A DNA stretch of 57,823 nt, taken from contig NZ_MVIV01000012.1 in NCBI RefSeq assembly GCF_002072175.1, positions 1 through 57,823 on the forward strand. Direction: 5' to 3'. Both the position numbers and the translations under genes were made by a program. This DNA is from Actinomyces gaoshouyii. Its GTDB lineage: Bacteria; Actinomycetota; Actinomycetes; Actinomycetales; Actinomycetaceae. The notes under the pieces are model-generated. The model was not told where the DNA came from. It made no database searches and was given only the letters and a program-made list of their open reading frames with translations. This document shows, one piece after another, positions 1 to 8,933 of this stretch. The stretch's first letter is position 1; every line of letters begins with the position of its first letter.

Positions 1-125
1 TCGGTGGCGACCTCGACCAGGGGCTCGTCGGCGGTGACGGACTCGCCCACGGCCTTGAGCCAGGAGGAGACTGTGCCCTCGGTGACGGACTCGCCCAGAG
101 CGGGCATCTTGACGGATTCAGACAT
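1..125 (-). CDS. sucB: Dihydrolipoamide succinyl/acetyltransferase (E2), N-terminal fragment
   Basis: Only the first 41 codons are inside the window; the gene runs off the left edge. The product starts [17 protein letters not shown], the classic opening of a lipoyl domain of an E2 acyltransferase of 2-oxoacid dehydrogenase complexes. The lipoylated lysine would lie just past the edge, after the last visible residues VEVAT. An AAGGAAAG ribosome binding site precedes the ATG. It follows lpdA (E3) on the same strand after about 60 bases, so the two are probably co-transcribed. The choice between succinyl- and acetyltransferase cannot be made from this fragment; sucB is the usual annotation for this arrangement in actinobacteria. 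Confidence 0.85.
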   Translation of the reverse strand, partial: MSESVKMPALGESVTEGTVSSWLKAVGESVTADEPLVEVAT

Positions 126-187
126 GAGTGGACTCTTTCCTTGGGGATTCTCGGCAGGACCTACGTGGGGCGCGGGCCCTCGGTGGA

Positions 188-1561
188 TCAGCTGTGGTTG
201 TGCAGCGGCTTCCCGGCCAGGGCCATGGCGGCCTCGCCGAGGGTCTCGTTCTGGGTGGGATGGGCGTGGACGAGCGAGGCGACGTCGTCGGCGTCGGCCT
301 CCCAGGAGACCATGAGCTGGCCCTCGCCGACCTGCTCGCCCATGCGGGCGCCGATGGCGTGGAAGCCGAGGATGGGGCCATCCTTGAGGGACACGAGCTT
401 GACGAAGCCCTGCGTGCCCAGGATCTGGCTCTTGGCGTTGCCGGCGACGTTGAACTCGGCCGTGGTGACCGCCTCCTCGCCGTGGAGCTCCTTGGCCGCG
501 GCCTCGGTGAGGCCCACGGAGGCGATCTCGGGTTCGCAGAAGGTCACCTTGGGGACGAGGACGTCGTCGACCGGGGTGGGGTCGAGGCCGGCAATCTTCT
601 CGGCCACGACGATGCCCTGGGCGAAGCCGCGGTGGGCGAGTTGGACGCCGGGGACGATGTCGCCCACCGCCCACACACCGGGGACGTTAGTACGGCCGTA
701 CTCGTCGGCGAGCACGAATCCGCGGTCCATCGACACCCCGACCTCCTCGTAGCCGAGGTTCGCGGTGGCCGGGCCGCGGCCCACGGCGATGAGCAGGACC
801 TCGGCGTAGTAGGTGGTGCCGTCGGCGGCGCGCACGGTGACGGAGTCCTCATGGCGCTCGACGGACTCGAACATCGTCGAGGTGCGGAAGGCGATCTTGC
901 GCTTGCGGAAGGCGCGCTCCAACTGCTTGGAGATCGCCTCGTCCTCGTTGGGGACCAGGCGGGGCAGCCCCTCGATGATCGTGACCTGGCAGCCGAGCGA
1001 GGCCCATGCGGAGGCGAACTCGACGCCGATGACGCCACCGCCCAGGATGACCGCCGAAGCGGGGACGTGGTCGAGCTCGAGGGCCTGCTCGCTGGTCATC
1101 ACCGGGCCGGAGATCTCCTGGCCGATGTCCTTGGAGTAGGAGCCGGAGGCGAGGATGACGTTCTTGCCGGTGATGCGGCGGCCGTCGACCTCGACGGCGT
1201 CAGGGGCCACGAGGCGGCCCCAGCCCTGGATGAGGTCGATTCCCCTGGAGGCGACGAGGCCCTGCAGGCCCTTGTACATGCGCGAGATGATGCCGTCCTT
1301 GTAGGTCTTGACGGCGGGCATGTCGATGCCCTCCAGGGCGGCGCGGATGCCGAGGGCGGAGGCCTCCCTGACTGTGTCAGCGGTCTCGGCGGCGTGGAGG
1401 ATGGCCTTGGTGGGCACACAGCCGCGGTGGAGACATGTGCCGCCCACCTTGTCGGCCTCGATGAGCGCGACCTTCAATCCGAGCTGGGCCCCGCGAAGCG
1501 CGGCCGCGTACCCGCCCGAACCGGCGCCCAGGATGACCATGTCGTAGACGGTGTCTGTCAC
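188..1561 (-). CDS. lpdA: Dihydrolipoyl dehydrogenase (E3)
   Basis: FAD-dependent E3 subunit that reoxidises the dihydrolipoyl groups of pyruvate or 2-oxoglutarate dehydrogenase with NAD+. The 457-residue product has the FAD-binding GAGSGG at residues 12-17, the redox-active disulfide motif [13 protein letters not shown] (Cys43 and Cys48), an NAD-binding [11 protein letters not shown] near the middle, the second FAD motif AVGDIVPG and the C-terminal interface motif HAHPTQNE carrying the His-Glu catalytic pair. The GTG start at 1561 is preferred over an upstream ATG at 1600 because GAGGAGAG lies just before it and the protein then begins MTDTVYD, typical for the family. The next gene downstream is the E2 subunit. 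A CRP-like palindrome lies about 140 bases upstream. Confidence 0.96.
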   Translation of the reverse strand: MTDTVYDMVILGAGSGGYAAALRGAQLGLKVALIEADKVGGTCLHRGCVPTKAILHAAETADTVREASALGIRAALEGIDMPAVKTYKDGIISRMYKGLQGLVASRGIDLIQGWGRLVAPDAVEVDGRRITGKNVILASGSYSKDIGQEISGPVMTSEQALELDHVPASAVILGGGVIGVEFASAWASLGCQVTIIEGLPRLVPNEDEAISKQLERAFRKRKIAFRTSTMFESVERHEDSVTVRAADGTTYYAEVLLIAVGRGPATANLGYEEVGVSMDRGFVLADEYGRTNVPGVWAVGDIVPGVQLAHRGFAQGIVVAEKIAGLDPTPVDDVLVPKVTFCEPEIASVGLTEAAAKELHGEEAVTTAEFNVAGNAKSQILGTQGFVKLVSLKDGPILGFHAIGARMGEQVGEGQLMVSWEADADDVASLVHAHPTQNETLGEAAMALAGKPLHNHS

Positions 1562-1702
1562 AGAATCTCTCCTCGATGGTGAGTTGTCCGAGTCGCCCAC
1601 CGCTCAGGTGGGCGGTTGGTCCCGCACGACATTGTGTCACCCGTGCAGGGGAGGCGGGCATCGAAATGACGTGCCGATCGGGGACGGGAGTCCTATATCG
1701 CC

Positions 1703-1718
1703 TGTGAGTCCACTCACT
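1703..1718. promoter_or_regulatory. Candidate CRP/GlxR-type operator upstream of lpdA
   Basis: TGTGAGTCCACTCACT matches the CRP-family consensus TGTGA-N6-TCACA at nine of ten defined positions and contains a perfect GTGAGT/ACTCAC inverted repeat. It lies about 142-157 bases before the lpdA start, partly over the pepA stop codon. A second, weaker site of the same type lies before pflB. The role is inferred from the consensus only. Confidence 0.35.
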
Positions 1719-3258
1719 TGGAGGCCGCTCGGAGGTAGGCCAGGAGGGTGGCCACGCCGTGGCCCGTCCCACCCGTGGGAGTGGCGCCCCACGGGGCGCG
1801 CTCGTTGAAGGCGGGGCCGGCGATGTCCAGGTGGGCCCAGGGAGTGGAGCCGACGAACTCGCGCAGGAAGAGCCCGGCCGTGAGCATGCCCCCGGCCCGG
1901 CTGCCAACCACGGCATTGCGTAGCGCGGCGTACGGACTGTCGAGGCCCGGGCGCAGCTGCTCTGGCAGCGGCATGGGCCAGAACGACTCGCCGGCGCCGG
2001 CCGCAGCGCGGGCGACGGCGTCGCGGACGGTCGGTGTCCCCATGACCCCGGAGACATGATCGCCCAGGGCCACGATCTGCGCGCCGGTGAGCGTGGCGAC
2101 GTCGAGTACCGCGTCCGGGGAGTCCTCGACCGCCCGGGCCAGGGCATCGGCCATGACGAGCCGGCCCTCGGCGTCGGTGTTGGTCACTTCCACCGTGGTG
2201 CCGCCGCGCATGGTGATGATGTCGCTGGGGCGCTGCGCGCAGGGGCCGGGCATGTTCTCCGCCAAGGCGAGCCACGCGGTGACGCGCACCGGCAGCTCGA
2301 GCCGAGCGGCGGCCAGCACGGCGCCGAGGACGGTGGCCGCGCCGGCCATGTCGGACTTCATCTCCGGCATCGAGGCGGGGGGCTTGAGTGACAGGCCGCC
2401 GGAGTCGAAAGTGATGCCCTTGCCGACCAGGGCCACGTGGGCGCGCGCGCCGCTGGGCGCCCACTCGAGACGCACGAGGCGGGGAGGATTGGCCGCGCCC
2501 TGGCCGACAGCGAGGATCCCGCCGAAGCCCTGCTCCGCCAGCTCCCGCTCATCGAGCGCGTCCACCCCGATTCCCGCCGAGCGCGCCGCCGAGGCGGCGC
2601 GCTCGGCCAGGGCCTCGGGGACCAGGCGGTTCGGGGGCTCGTTGACGAGGTCGCGCGTCAGGGCGACGGCCTCACCCAGCGTCACGGCCCTGGTCCGGGC
2701 CTCCTCGGCCCGCGCCCCGCCCGCCAGCGGCGAGGAGATGGTGATCGCCGCCAAGGGCTCGGTGGGCGCGGGGACCCGGCCCCTCCAGGCGTAGGCGCCC
2801 GTCATCGCGCCTTCGGCGACGGCGGTCAGATCGGCGGCCTCGGTGCTTGGCAGCGCGAGGACGGCGCGCTCCACTCCCGCCAGCTCGCGGGCGGCGCGTC
2901 CTGCTGCGCGCGACAGCACGCTGGCGCGCGTGAGGCCCAGGGCCGCCGCGTCGTGATCGGCGCTCTCGGCCAGGGCGAGGCCCCGCCCAGTGCCGACCAC
3001 CAGGATCGTCCGCGCGCTGATCGCCCGGTCGGCGGGCGCGGCGATGGCGGAGGGGATCCTCACCACCGCGTCGAGCGAGCCGGAGAAGCCGAGGGAGGGA
3101 AGCGCCGCCTCCACGGCGCTGACATCGATCCCCTCCAGGCAGGCACCAGTGCGCAGGATGCCGGTAGCGCCTCCATCGGAGGGCGGAGCCGCGGCGAGGA
3201 CGAGGACATCGGCGTCGATCCGCGCCGCGGGGGCCTGGATGATCTCGAGAGTGCTCAT
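1714..3258 (-). CDS. pepA: Leucyl aminopeptidase (M17 family)
   Basis: Cytosolic two-metal aminopeptidase that removes N-terminal residues from peptides. The 514-residue product carries the M17 signature NTDAEGRL, the metal-binding lysine and aspartate in VGKGITFDSGGLSLKP, a further metal ligand in EMKSDMAGA, and an N-terminal macro-like domain of about 160 residues. The reading frame is open far upstream, but similarity to the family begins at MSTLEIIQAPAA, so I start there. No Shine-Dalgarno sequence is seen; a TACCAT hexamer on this strand sits 8 bases before the ATG, suggesting a leaderless message. It is transcribed toward lpdA, 150 bases away, and divergently from the small membrane protein. 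Confidence 0.93.
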   Translation of the reverse strand: MSTLEIIQAPAARIDADVLVLAAAPPSDGGATGILRTGACLEGIDVSAVEAALPSLGFSGSLDAVVRIPSAIAAPADRAISARTILVVGTGRGLALAESADHDAAALGLTRASVLSRAAGRAARELAGVERAVLALPSTEAADLTAVAEGAMTGAYAWRGRVPAPTEPLAAITISSPLAGGARAEEARTRAVTLGEAVALTRDLVNEPPNRLVPEALAERAASAARSAGIGVDALDERELAEQGFGGILAVGQGAANPPRLVRLEWAPSGARAHVALVGKGITFDSGGLSLKPPASMPEMKSDMAGAATVLGAVLAAARLELPVRVTAWLALAENMPGPCAQRPSDIITMRGGTTVEVTNTDAEGRLVMADALARAVEDSPDAVLDVATLTGAQIVALGDHVSGVMGTPTVRDAVARAAAGAGESFWPMPLPEQLRPGLDSPYAALRNAVVGSRAGGMLTAGLFLREFVGSTPWAHLDIAGPAFNERAPWGATPTGGTGHGVATLLAYLRAASK

Positions 3259-3459
3259 GGAGGGAGATGGTATGCCCGGTGGTACCGTCATGATGCCGGA
3301 GGAGTCCCGTGCCGCGGCAGCTCCGTGGACGCTGCCCGGCGACGCGCTTCCGGCATTCAGCAATGGGTCGGGCCGGTCGGACGAGATCGGGGCCCGCGCC
3401 GCCCGGAGCGGCGCGCGAGCACGCCGCGGGCCCGACGCCGATGAGCCAGAAGGAGCAGC

Positions 3460-3978
3460 ATGGACGATCGCCCCGAGGTCCGATCGACGGAGGACCGTCG
3501 TCGGCCCGCGCGAGGCCTGAGCCGTATTCTCGTGGGTGTCACGGCGGTCTTCGGCCTGGTGGTACTCTGCCCCGCTGTCGTCTCCCTCATCCGGCATCCC
3601 GCTCAGGCGCCCGTCCTGGACGCGATCGACGCCGTCGCCGGAGCCCTCTACCTCATGCTCGCAGTGTGCATGGCCCACAACGGCCGCCGCATGCGGATGA
3701 TCGGGTGGGTCTGCCTGGGCGGACTGCTCGCCGGCGCGATGCTGCTGGGACTGCTGACCATCACCGGCACCGCGCCCGAGCTCGAGGCCTCCTTCCTCGC
3801 CCACGGGGGGCGCGGGCACGGATACCTCCCCCTCGTCCTGCCGATTACGGCGGCGATCTGGATGTGGATGAGCGACCCCCGCCGCATCGTCGTCCATGCC
3901 GAGATGATCACCGATCTGGCCTCGGCCCGCTCCGACAGGTCCGGCAAGGACCGCTCCGGCGGTGAGGCGCGGAAGTAG
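3460..3978 (+). CDS. Small integral membrane protein of unknown function
   Basis: A 172-residue protein I do not recognise. It has a charged N-terminus rich in Arg and Asp, then about four hydrophobic segments (GVTAVFGLVVLCPAVVSL; ALYLMLAVCMA; GWVCLGGLLAGAMLLGLLTI; LPLVLPITAAIWMWM) and a polar, charged C-terminal tail of about 35 residues. The segments and tail fit a small polytopic membrane protein. The ATG follows an AAGGAG site at good spacing, and codon use is normal for the window, so it is probably real. It is divergent from pepA and convergent toward the S9 peptidase; no operon partner is evident. Confidence 0.75.
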   Translation: MDDRPEVRSTEDRRRPARGLSRILVGVTAVFGLVVLCPAVVSLIRHPAQAPVLDAIDAVAGALYLMLAVCMAHNGRRMRMIGWVCLGGLLAGAMLLGLLTITGTAPELEASFLAHGGRGHGYLPLVLPITAAIWMWMSDPRRIVVHAEMITDLASARSDRSGKDRSGGEARK

Positions 3979-4208
3979 CCGCGGGTATCCCTGACGGCTC
4001 ACCGATGGCGGTCCGCCCACGACGCCTGGGCGCGCGATCCCAGCGAGGTCCTCGCCGCAGCTCCTCGGTGTAGATCGTGGTGCGGGTCAGGCACCTGCTG
4101 GTGACCGCCGCCAGTGCGACCGACGGCGAGCAGAGGACCGCCAGGGCGAAGAGCCCCGAGCGGTGGTAGCGCATGAGGCGCGGAACCGCCCTCCGTGTGC
4201 GGGCGGCG

Positions 4209-6221
4209 TCACTCCCCGCGGGGCGCGAGGTTCTCCACCGCGATGGGCGTGGCCTCGTCGTCCCGGGCGATGCCCCACACCTGGCTGTAGAAGGACAGCT
4301 CGTCGGTCAGGGCCTTGCGGATGTTCGCGCCGAGGCGGAAGCCATGGCCCTCGCCCTGGAAGACCTCGAGGGCGACCGGCAGGCCCTTGGCGCGCGCCGC
4401 CTCGAACATGGAGGTGGCCTGATCGGCCGGGACGATGGGGTCGTTCGAGCCCTGGAGCAGCAGGAGGGGGGCGTGGATCGTCTCCACGTGGTTGATGGGG
4501 GAGCGCTCGGCCAGCAAGGGGTCGTCGACGGAGTTAGCGCCAATGAGCTCCTGGACGTAGTGCGACTCGAACTTATGGGTCTCCTGGATGAGCATCCGCA
4601 GGTCAGCGACGCCGTAGAGGGAGGTTGCCGCGGAGAAGACGTCGGAGCGCGTGATCGCCGAGAGCACGGTGAACCCGCCGGCCGACGAGCCGCGCACCGC
4701 GACCCTGGAGCCATCGACCCGGCCGGCCTCGATGAGGTGGCGGGCGCCGGCGATGACGTCCTCCACCTCGCCCACGCCCCAGGCGCCGTTGAGGCCTTGG
4801 CGGAAGGAGCGCCCGTAGCCGGTCGACCCGCGGTAGTTGACCTCCAGATAGGCGAAGCCCCGGGAGGTCCAGTACTGCACCTTGAGGTCGTAGACCGAGC
4901 GGGACATGGCGGACGGGCCGCCGTGCACGTGGACGATGAGCGGGGGGAGCTCGCCCTCGGGACCGGCGTGCCCCACCGAGGCCGGGGGGTAGAAGAAGCC
5001 ATGGGCGGTCACGCCGTCGGAGGAGGGCCACGAGATCGTCTCGGGCAGGGACACGCCGCGATCGGCGGGCCCGAAATCGCCTGAGCCCCGCAGCACGGTC
5101 ACCTCGCCGCCGGAGATCTCGACGATCCCCGGCAGCTCGCGCTCATTGCCTGCCAGCATGACGACCCGCCCGTCGGTGGCGGCCACGTTGCCCAGGGGCT
5201 GCCAGCCGGTCGCCCACTCCTCGAGCTCGCCGTTGGCCAGCTTGATGGTGCCCAGGTGCCACACCGAGTCCCTCGTCCACGAGGCGATGAGGCGCTCGCC
5301 GTCGAGGATGTCGAAGGAGTGGGGCCCGAGCTGCCAGGCCGGCTGGGTGAAGGTCGCGTCCGTGGGGTGCAGCGGCCGGGTCCGCAGCCGCTCGCTCCAG
5401 CCGGTCTCCGCGGTGCCGCGCCGGGGGAAGCCCTCCGTGCGGTAGAGGTTCCAGAACCCCGAGGCCTCCGAGACGTGGATGAGCTCGCACTCCTCCGTCC
5501 AGCGCGGCTCGGCGGCGCCGTGCCCGTCGCCACCGCTGACGATGACGTGCTCGCCGATGGTCCCGTCGGGCAGCAGGTCGCCCACGTGCAGGGATGCGTT
5601 GTCCCACGGCATCCACGGGTGGTCCCAGGCCAGCCAGGCCAGGAGGCGCCCGTCGGGGGAGAGCGTGGGGGAGGAGACGAAATCGGTGCCCGACACGATC
5701 GTGCGCACCGGGGCGTCGTCGCGCGCGGCCGAGCCGTCCAGGGGGATGGCGACCAGCGTGTTGACGGCCTCGCCCTCGCCCCGGTGGTCCTCGCGCACGG
5801 CGTAGACGAGCCCGCGCTCGGTGTCGATCTCCAGGTCCCCGTGGCGCACATCGCCGTAGATCGTCAGGGGGACCAGGCCGCGCATCCTGTGCGCGACGTC
5901 GAAGCGGTAGAGGCGCCCGTCCCCGGCGTGGGAGACCACGATGATCCCGGAGTCGACGGCGTAGGCGCGCCCCCCGTACTCGTGGACCCGGGTGCGCGCG
6001 TCGACCAGCTCGTCGCCGGGGGTCAGGGGAAGGACCTCCCCGATGCGGCCCGCGCCGTCGCGGCGCAGGAGCACCTGTCGGCCGGAGTCGGTGGCGCGCC
6101 ACTCCACCCAGTAGGTGTCGGGGCCGTCGACGCGCACCTGCGAGAGGTTGATCGTTCGGCTGGTGATCGTTCCGGGCGAGATGGGCGAGGGCCAACTGCC
6201 GTAGGGCGCGATCGTGGTCAT
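4209..6221 (-). CDS. S9 family prolyl oligopeptidase / acylaminoacyl peptidase
   Basis: A 670-residue serine peptidase of the prolyl oligopeptidase family, expected to cleave short peptides in the cytosol; no signal peptide is visible. The N-terminal two thirds form the beta-propeller (repeated segments such as LSPDGRLLAWLAWDHPWMPW). The C-terminal third is an alpha/beta hydrolase with the nucleophile in GSSAGG (Ser513), the acid in GSNDPIVP (Asp594) and the histidine in GEGHGF (His626), all present and in order. GAGGAGGAA precedes the ATG at ideal spacing. It is divergent from dxs. Substrate preference (dipeptidyl, oligopeptidyl or acylaminoacyl) cannot be read from the sequence. Confidence 0.92.
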   Translation of the reverse strand: MTTIAPYGSWPSPISPGTITSRTINLSQVRVDGPDTYWVEWRATDSGRQVLLRRDGAGRIGEVLPLTPGDELVDARTRVHEYGGRAYAVDSGIIVVSHAGDGRLYRFDVAHRMRGLVPLTIYGDVRHGDLEIDTERGLVYAVREDHRGEGEAVNTLVAIPLDGSAARDDAPVRTIVSGTDFVSSPTLSPDGRLLAWLAWDHPWMPWDNASLHVGDLLPDGTIGEHVIVSGGDGHGAAEPRWTEECELIHVSEASGFWNLYRTEGFPRRGTAETGWSERLRTRPLHPTDATFTQPAWQLGPHSFDILDGERLIASWTRDSVWHLGTIKLANGELEEWATGWQPLGNVAATDGRVVMLAGNERELPGIVEISGGEVTVLRGSGDFGPADRGVSLPETISWPSSDGVTAHGFFYPPASVGHAGPEGELPPLIVHVHGGPSAMSRSVYDLKVQYWTSRGFAYLEVNYRGSTGYGRSFRQGLNGAWGVGEVEDVIAGARHLIEAGRVDGSRVAVRGSSAGGFTVLSAITRSDVFSAATSLYGVADLRMLIQETHKFESHYVQELIGANSVDDPLLAERSPINHVETIHAPLLLLQGSNDPIVPADQATSMFEAARAKGLPVALEVFQGEGHGFRLGANIRKALTDELSFYSQVWGIARDDEATPIAVENLAPRGE

Positions 6222-6477
6222 GCTTCCTCCTCGAGGACGGCGATGGTCGGCGTGCGGGCGCGCGCCAGCGCGCTCCGGGAACGCCGCGGGGGCGGGGCAC
6301 TGGGGGCCCGCCCCGGTCCCGGACCAAGACTACGTGCTCGTCAGCACTGCGCGCGATGACGCGCAGGCGCATCGACGGCGCTTATGCTTGCCACGCCGCC
6401 GCGCTGGGCCCCGCCCACCGCCGTACATGGCGCCCATCACCACGTACCCGCCGTCGAGTTCCCGGAGGCCCGCGACA

Positions 6478-8523
6478 ATGACACCTCCATCGTCCCCGCG
6501 CGATCAGGCGCGCGAGGCGGGCAGCGGCGGCAAGGCCCTCGCGCCGGAGCCGCTGCTCGCCTCCGTCCACGGGCCCGAGGACCTGCGCAGGCTGACCTCC
6601 GACCAGCTCGTCGAGCTCGCCGCCCAGATCCGCGCCTACCTGGTGGCCAGCGTCTCGCGTACGGGCGGGCACCTCGGCCCCAACCTCGGCGTCGTCGAGC
6701 TGACGATCGCCCTGCACCGCACCTTCCGCTCCCCAGCGGACTCCCTCGTCTTCGACACCGGCCACCAGGCCTACGTCCACAAGCTGCTCACGGGCCGCCA
6801 GGACTTCTCGGAGCTGCGCTCGCGGGGAGGGCTGTCGGGCTACCCGGACCGCGGCGAGTCTGCCCATGACGTCGTGGAGAACTCGCATGCCTCCACGGCG
6901 CTGTCCTGGGCGGACGGCATCGCCCGGGCTAACCGACTGCGGGGCCGGGAGGACCGGCACGTCGTCGCCGTCATCGGCGACGGGGCGATGACGGGGGGGA
7001 TGGCCTGGGAGGCCCTCGACAACATCGCGGACTCGGGGGACAAGCACCTCGTTATCGTCGTCAACGACAACGGCCGCTCCTACGCCCCGACCATCGGCGG
7101 GCTCGCCCACCACCTCGACGCCCTGCGCACCAACCGAGGCTACGAGCGCATGCTCTCGGGGATCAAGCGCGGCCTGCTGGCCCAGGGAGCGCCGGGTCGC
7201 GCCGCCTTCGACGCCCTCCACGGCCTCAAGGCCGGCATCAAGGACGTCCTGGTCCCCTCGGCGTTCTTCGAGGACCTCGGGATCAAGTACACCGGCCCGG
7301 TGGACGGCCACGACATCACCGCCCTGGAGTTCGCGCTGACACGGGCCAGGGAGTACTCCGAGCCCGTCATCGTCCACGTCATCACCGAGAAGGGCCGCGG
7401 CTACACCCCCGCCGAGGAGGATGTCGCCGACCGCTTCCACGCGGTGGGGCGCATCCACCCCGAGACCGGCCTGCCCGTCGTGCCCTCCGCCTTCGGCTGG
7501 ACCGCCGTCTTCGCGGAGGAGATCCTCGCGCTGGCGCGCCGCGACGAGCGGATCGTGGGGGTCACCGCCGCCATGCAGCAGCCGGTCGGCCTCCAGCCGC
7601 TGGCCGACGCCATGCCGGAGCGGGTCATGGACGTGGGCATCGCCGAGCAGCACGCGCTCACCGCCAGTGCCGGGATGGCCTTCGCCGGGCTGCACCCCGT
7701 GGTCGCGCTGTACGCGACCTTCCTCAACCGCGCTTTCGACCAGATCCTCATGGATGTTGCCCTGCACCGGGCCGGGGTGACGATCATGCTCGACCGCGCG
7801 GGCTTGACGGGCAACGATGGGGCCAGCCACAACGGCATGTGGGACATGGCGCTGCTGGGCCACGTGCCGGGCCTGCGCCTGGCCGCGCCCCGCGACGAGG
7901 CCACGCTGCGCGCCTGCGTGCGCGAGGCCGTGGGCGTCGATGATGCCCCGACGGTCGTGCGCTACCCCAAGGGCGCGCTGCCCGAGCCTCTGCCCGCCAT
8001 CCGCACGCTCGGGGGGGACGACGGCGTCTTCGGCCAGGTCGATCTGCTTCTGGAGAACCGCACGGGCGAGAACGACCAGAGCGCCGGTGACGATGGGGGC
8101 CGGGCGCTCGGCGCCCCGATCCTCCTCGTCGGCGTCGGCTCCATGGCCCCTGCCGCGCTCGCCGCGGGCCGATCCCTGGCCGCCGAGGGCCGTGACGTGA
8201 TCGTCGTCTCGCCCCGGTGGGTGGTCCCCACCCCGCGCGCCCTGACCGACCTCGCCCTGGCGGCGGGCCGCGTCGTCGTGGCCGAGGACGGGCTGGTCGA
8301 CGGCGGCGTCGGCTCGCAGTTGCGCGATGCGATGGACGAGGCCCTCGACGCGCTGGCAGCCGAGGGCGGGGACGGCTCTCGCGCTGCCGCCCCGCTGCCG
8401 CCCCCGACCACGCGGATCGGGGTGCCGAGGAGATTCGTGCGGACCTGTGACAGGGCCACCCTCCTGGAGGAGTTCTCCATGACCGCTGAGGGCATCGCCG
8501 CCGCCGCCCGCGCGCGGCTCTAG
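6478..8523 (+). CDS. dxs: 1-deoxy-D-xylulose-5-phosphate synthase
   Basis: Condenses pyruvate and glyceraldehyde 3-phosphate to DXP, the first step of the MEP isoprenoid pathway, using thiamine diphosphate. The 681-residue product has the conserved TGGHLGPNLGVVEL (His65), the ThDP motif running from GDGAMTGG (167) to VNDN (198), GRGYTPAEED linking the first two domains, EQHALT of the transketolase-like pyrimidine domain and DRAGLTGNDGASHNG. The ATG at 6478 is chosen because GGAGG lies 9 bases before it; the frame is open further upstream. A stretch after LLLENRTGEN (about residues 525-545) looks like a small lineage insertion, explaining a length somewhat above the usual 620-640. Confidence 0.96.
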   Translation: MTPPSSPRDQAREAGSGGKALAPEPLLASVHGPEDLRRLTSDQLVELAAQIRAYLVASVSRTGGHLGPNLGVVELTIALHRTFRSPADSLVFDTGHQAYVHKLLTGRQDFSELRSRGGLSGYPDRGESAHDVVENSHASTALSWADGIARANRLRGREDRHVVAVIGDGAMTGGMAWEALDNIADSGDKHLVIVVNDNGRSYAPTIGGLAHHLDALRTNRGYERMLSGIKRGLLAQGAPGRAAFDALHGLKAGIKDVLVPSAFFEDLGIKYTGPVDGHDITALEFALTRAREYSEPVIVHVITEKGRGYTPAEEDVADRFHAVGRIHPETGLPVVPSAFGWTAVFAEEILALARRDERIVGVTAAMQQPVGLQPLADAMPERVMDVGIAEQHALTASAGMAFAGLHPVVALYATFLNRAFDQILMDVALHRAGVTIMLDRAGLTGNDGASHNGMWDMALLGHVPGLRLAAPRDEATLRACVREAVGVDDAPTVVRYPKGALPEPLPAIRTLGGDDGVFGQVDLLLENRTGENDQSAGDDGGRALGAPILLVGVGSMAPAALAAGRSLAAEGRDVIVVSPRWVVPTPRALTDLALAAGRVVVAEDGLVDGGVGSQLRDAMDEALDALAAEGGDGSRAAAPLPPPTTRIGVPRRFVRTCDRATLLEEFSMTAEGIAAAARARL

Positions 8524-8554
8524 CCGACAGGGTCGGGTCTGCGCGCCTGGCCGC

Positions 8555-8579
8555 GCCGGCCCTCCGGGAGGGGCCGGGC
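8555..8579 (+). terminator. Probable hairpin terminator after dxs
   Basis: GCCGGCCCTCC and GGAGGGGCCGGGC form a GC-rich stem with a one-base bulge about 30 bases after the dxs stop. No T-run follows, which is common for actinobacterial terminators. Confidence 0.4.
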
Positions 8580-8778
8580 TCCGAGGGGCTCGGTGCGTCG
8601 TCGCCCTGCTCAGAAGACCTCGGCACATGGGACGGGCGTCCTATTGCACTCATGTGCCCGCGCTATCCTCCCCCGTGGGGACGGGTGAAGACCGCAGGCT
8701 ATCCGATGTCTGACGGTGTGGGCCGGGATAATGCTACTTCAGGACTAAAGGCCTAAAATCCGGTGGTCTAGAACGCTG

Positions 8779-8794
8779 TGTGAGTCATCGCACC
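8779..8794. promoter_or_regulatory. Candidate CRP/GlxR-type site upstream of pflB
   Basis: TGTGAGTCATCGCACC has the GTG-N8-CAC core of CRP-family sites, with an imperfect right half. It lies about 140 bases before pflB. Bases 8780-8791 of it are repeated in inverted orientation at 8885-8896 (11 of 12 identical). Confidence 0.3.
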
Positions 8795-8933
8795 GATGAG
8801 CCCCCGATCGTCGTGGTCGCACCGGGGTCGAAGGGCCTACGCTTGGAGGGACGGCGCAACGATGTACCGCCACGCCTCACAAGGGCGATGACTCATCCGG
8901 GCGGGACCGCCGCCCACATACAGGAGGACACGG

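Larger units (their letters stand above)
8524..8933. other. 410-base intergenic region between dxs and pflB
   Basis: No gene is supported here. It holds a GC-rich hairpin just after dxs, then A/T-rich islands that could be promoter elements (GATAAT near 8729, TAAAAT near 8753), a CRP-like site, and two arms of a 12-base inverted repeat 93 bases apart (8780-8791 and 8885-8896). Long regulatory regions are expected for an anaerobically controlled pfl operon, but no FNR-type TTGAT-N4-ATCAA or Rex-type site was seen. Confidence 0.6.

Noticed and set aside
128-1582. A 484-codon plus-strand frame opposite lpdA
   Set aside because: Mirror frame of lpdA; no family features.
3908-4174. Minus-strand frame starting MRYHRSGLFALAVLCSPSVALA, signal-peptide-like
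   Set aside because: No ribosome binding site, overlaps the end of the membrane-protein gene, and after 40 residues it becomes Arg/Gly-rich shadow sequence. It might be a relic, but cannot be supported.
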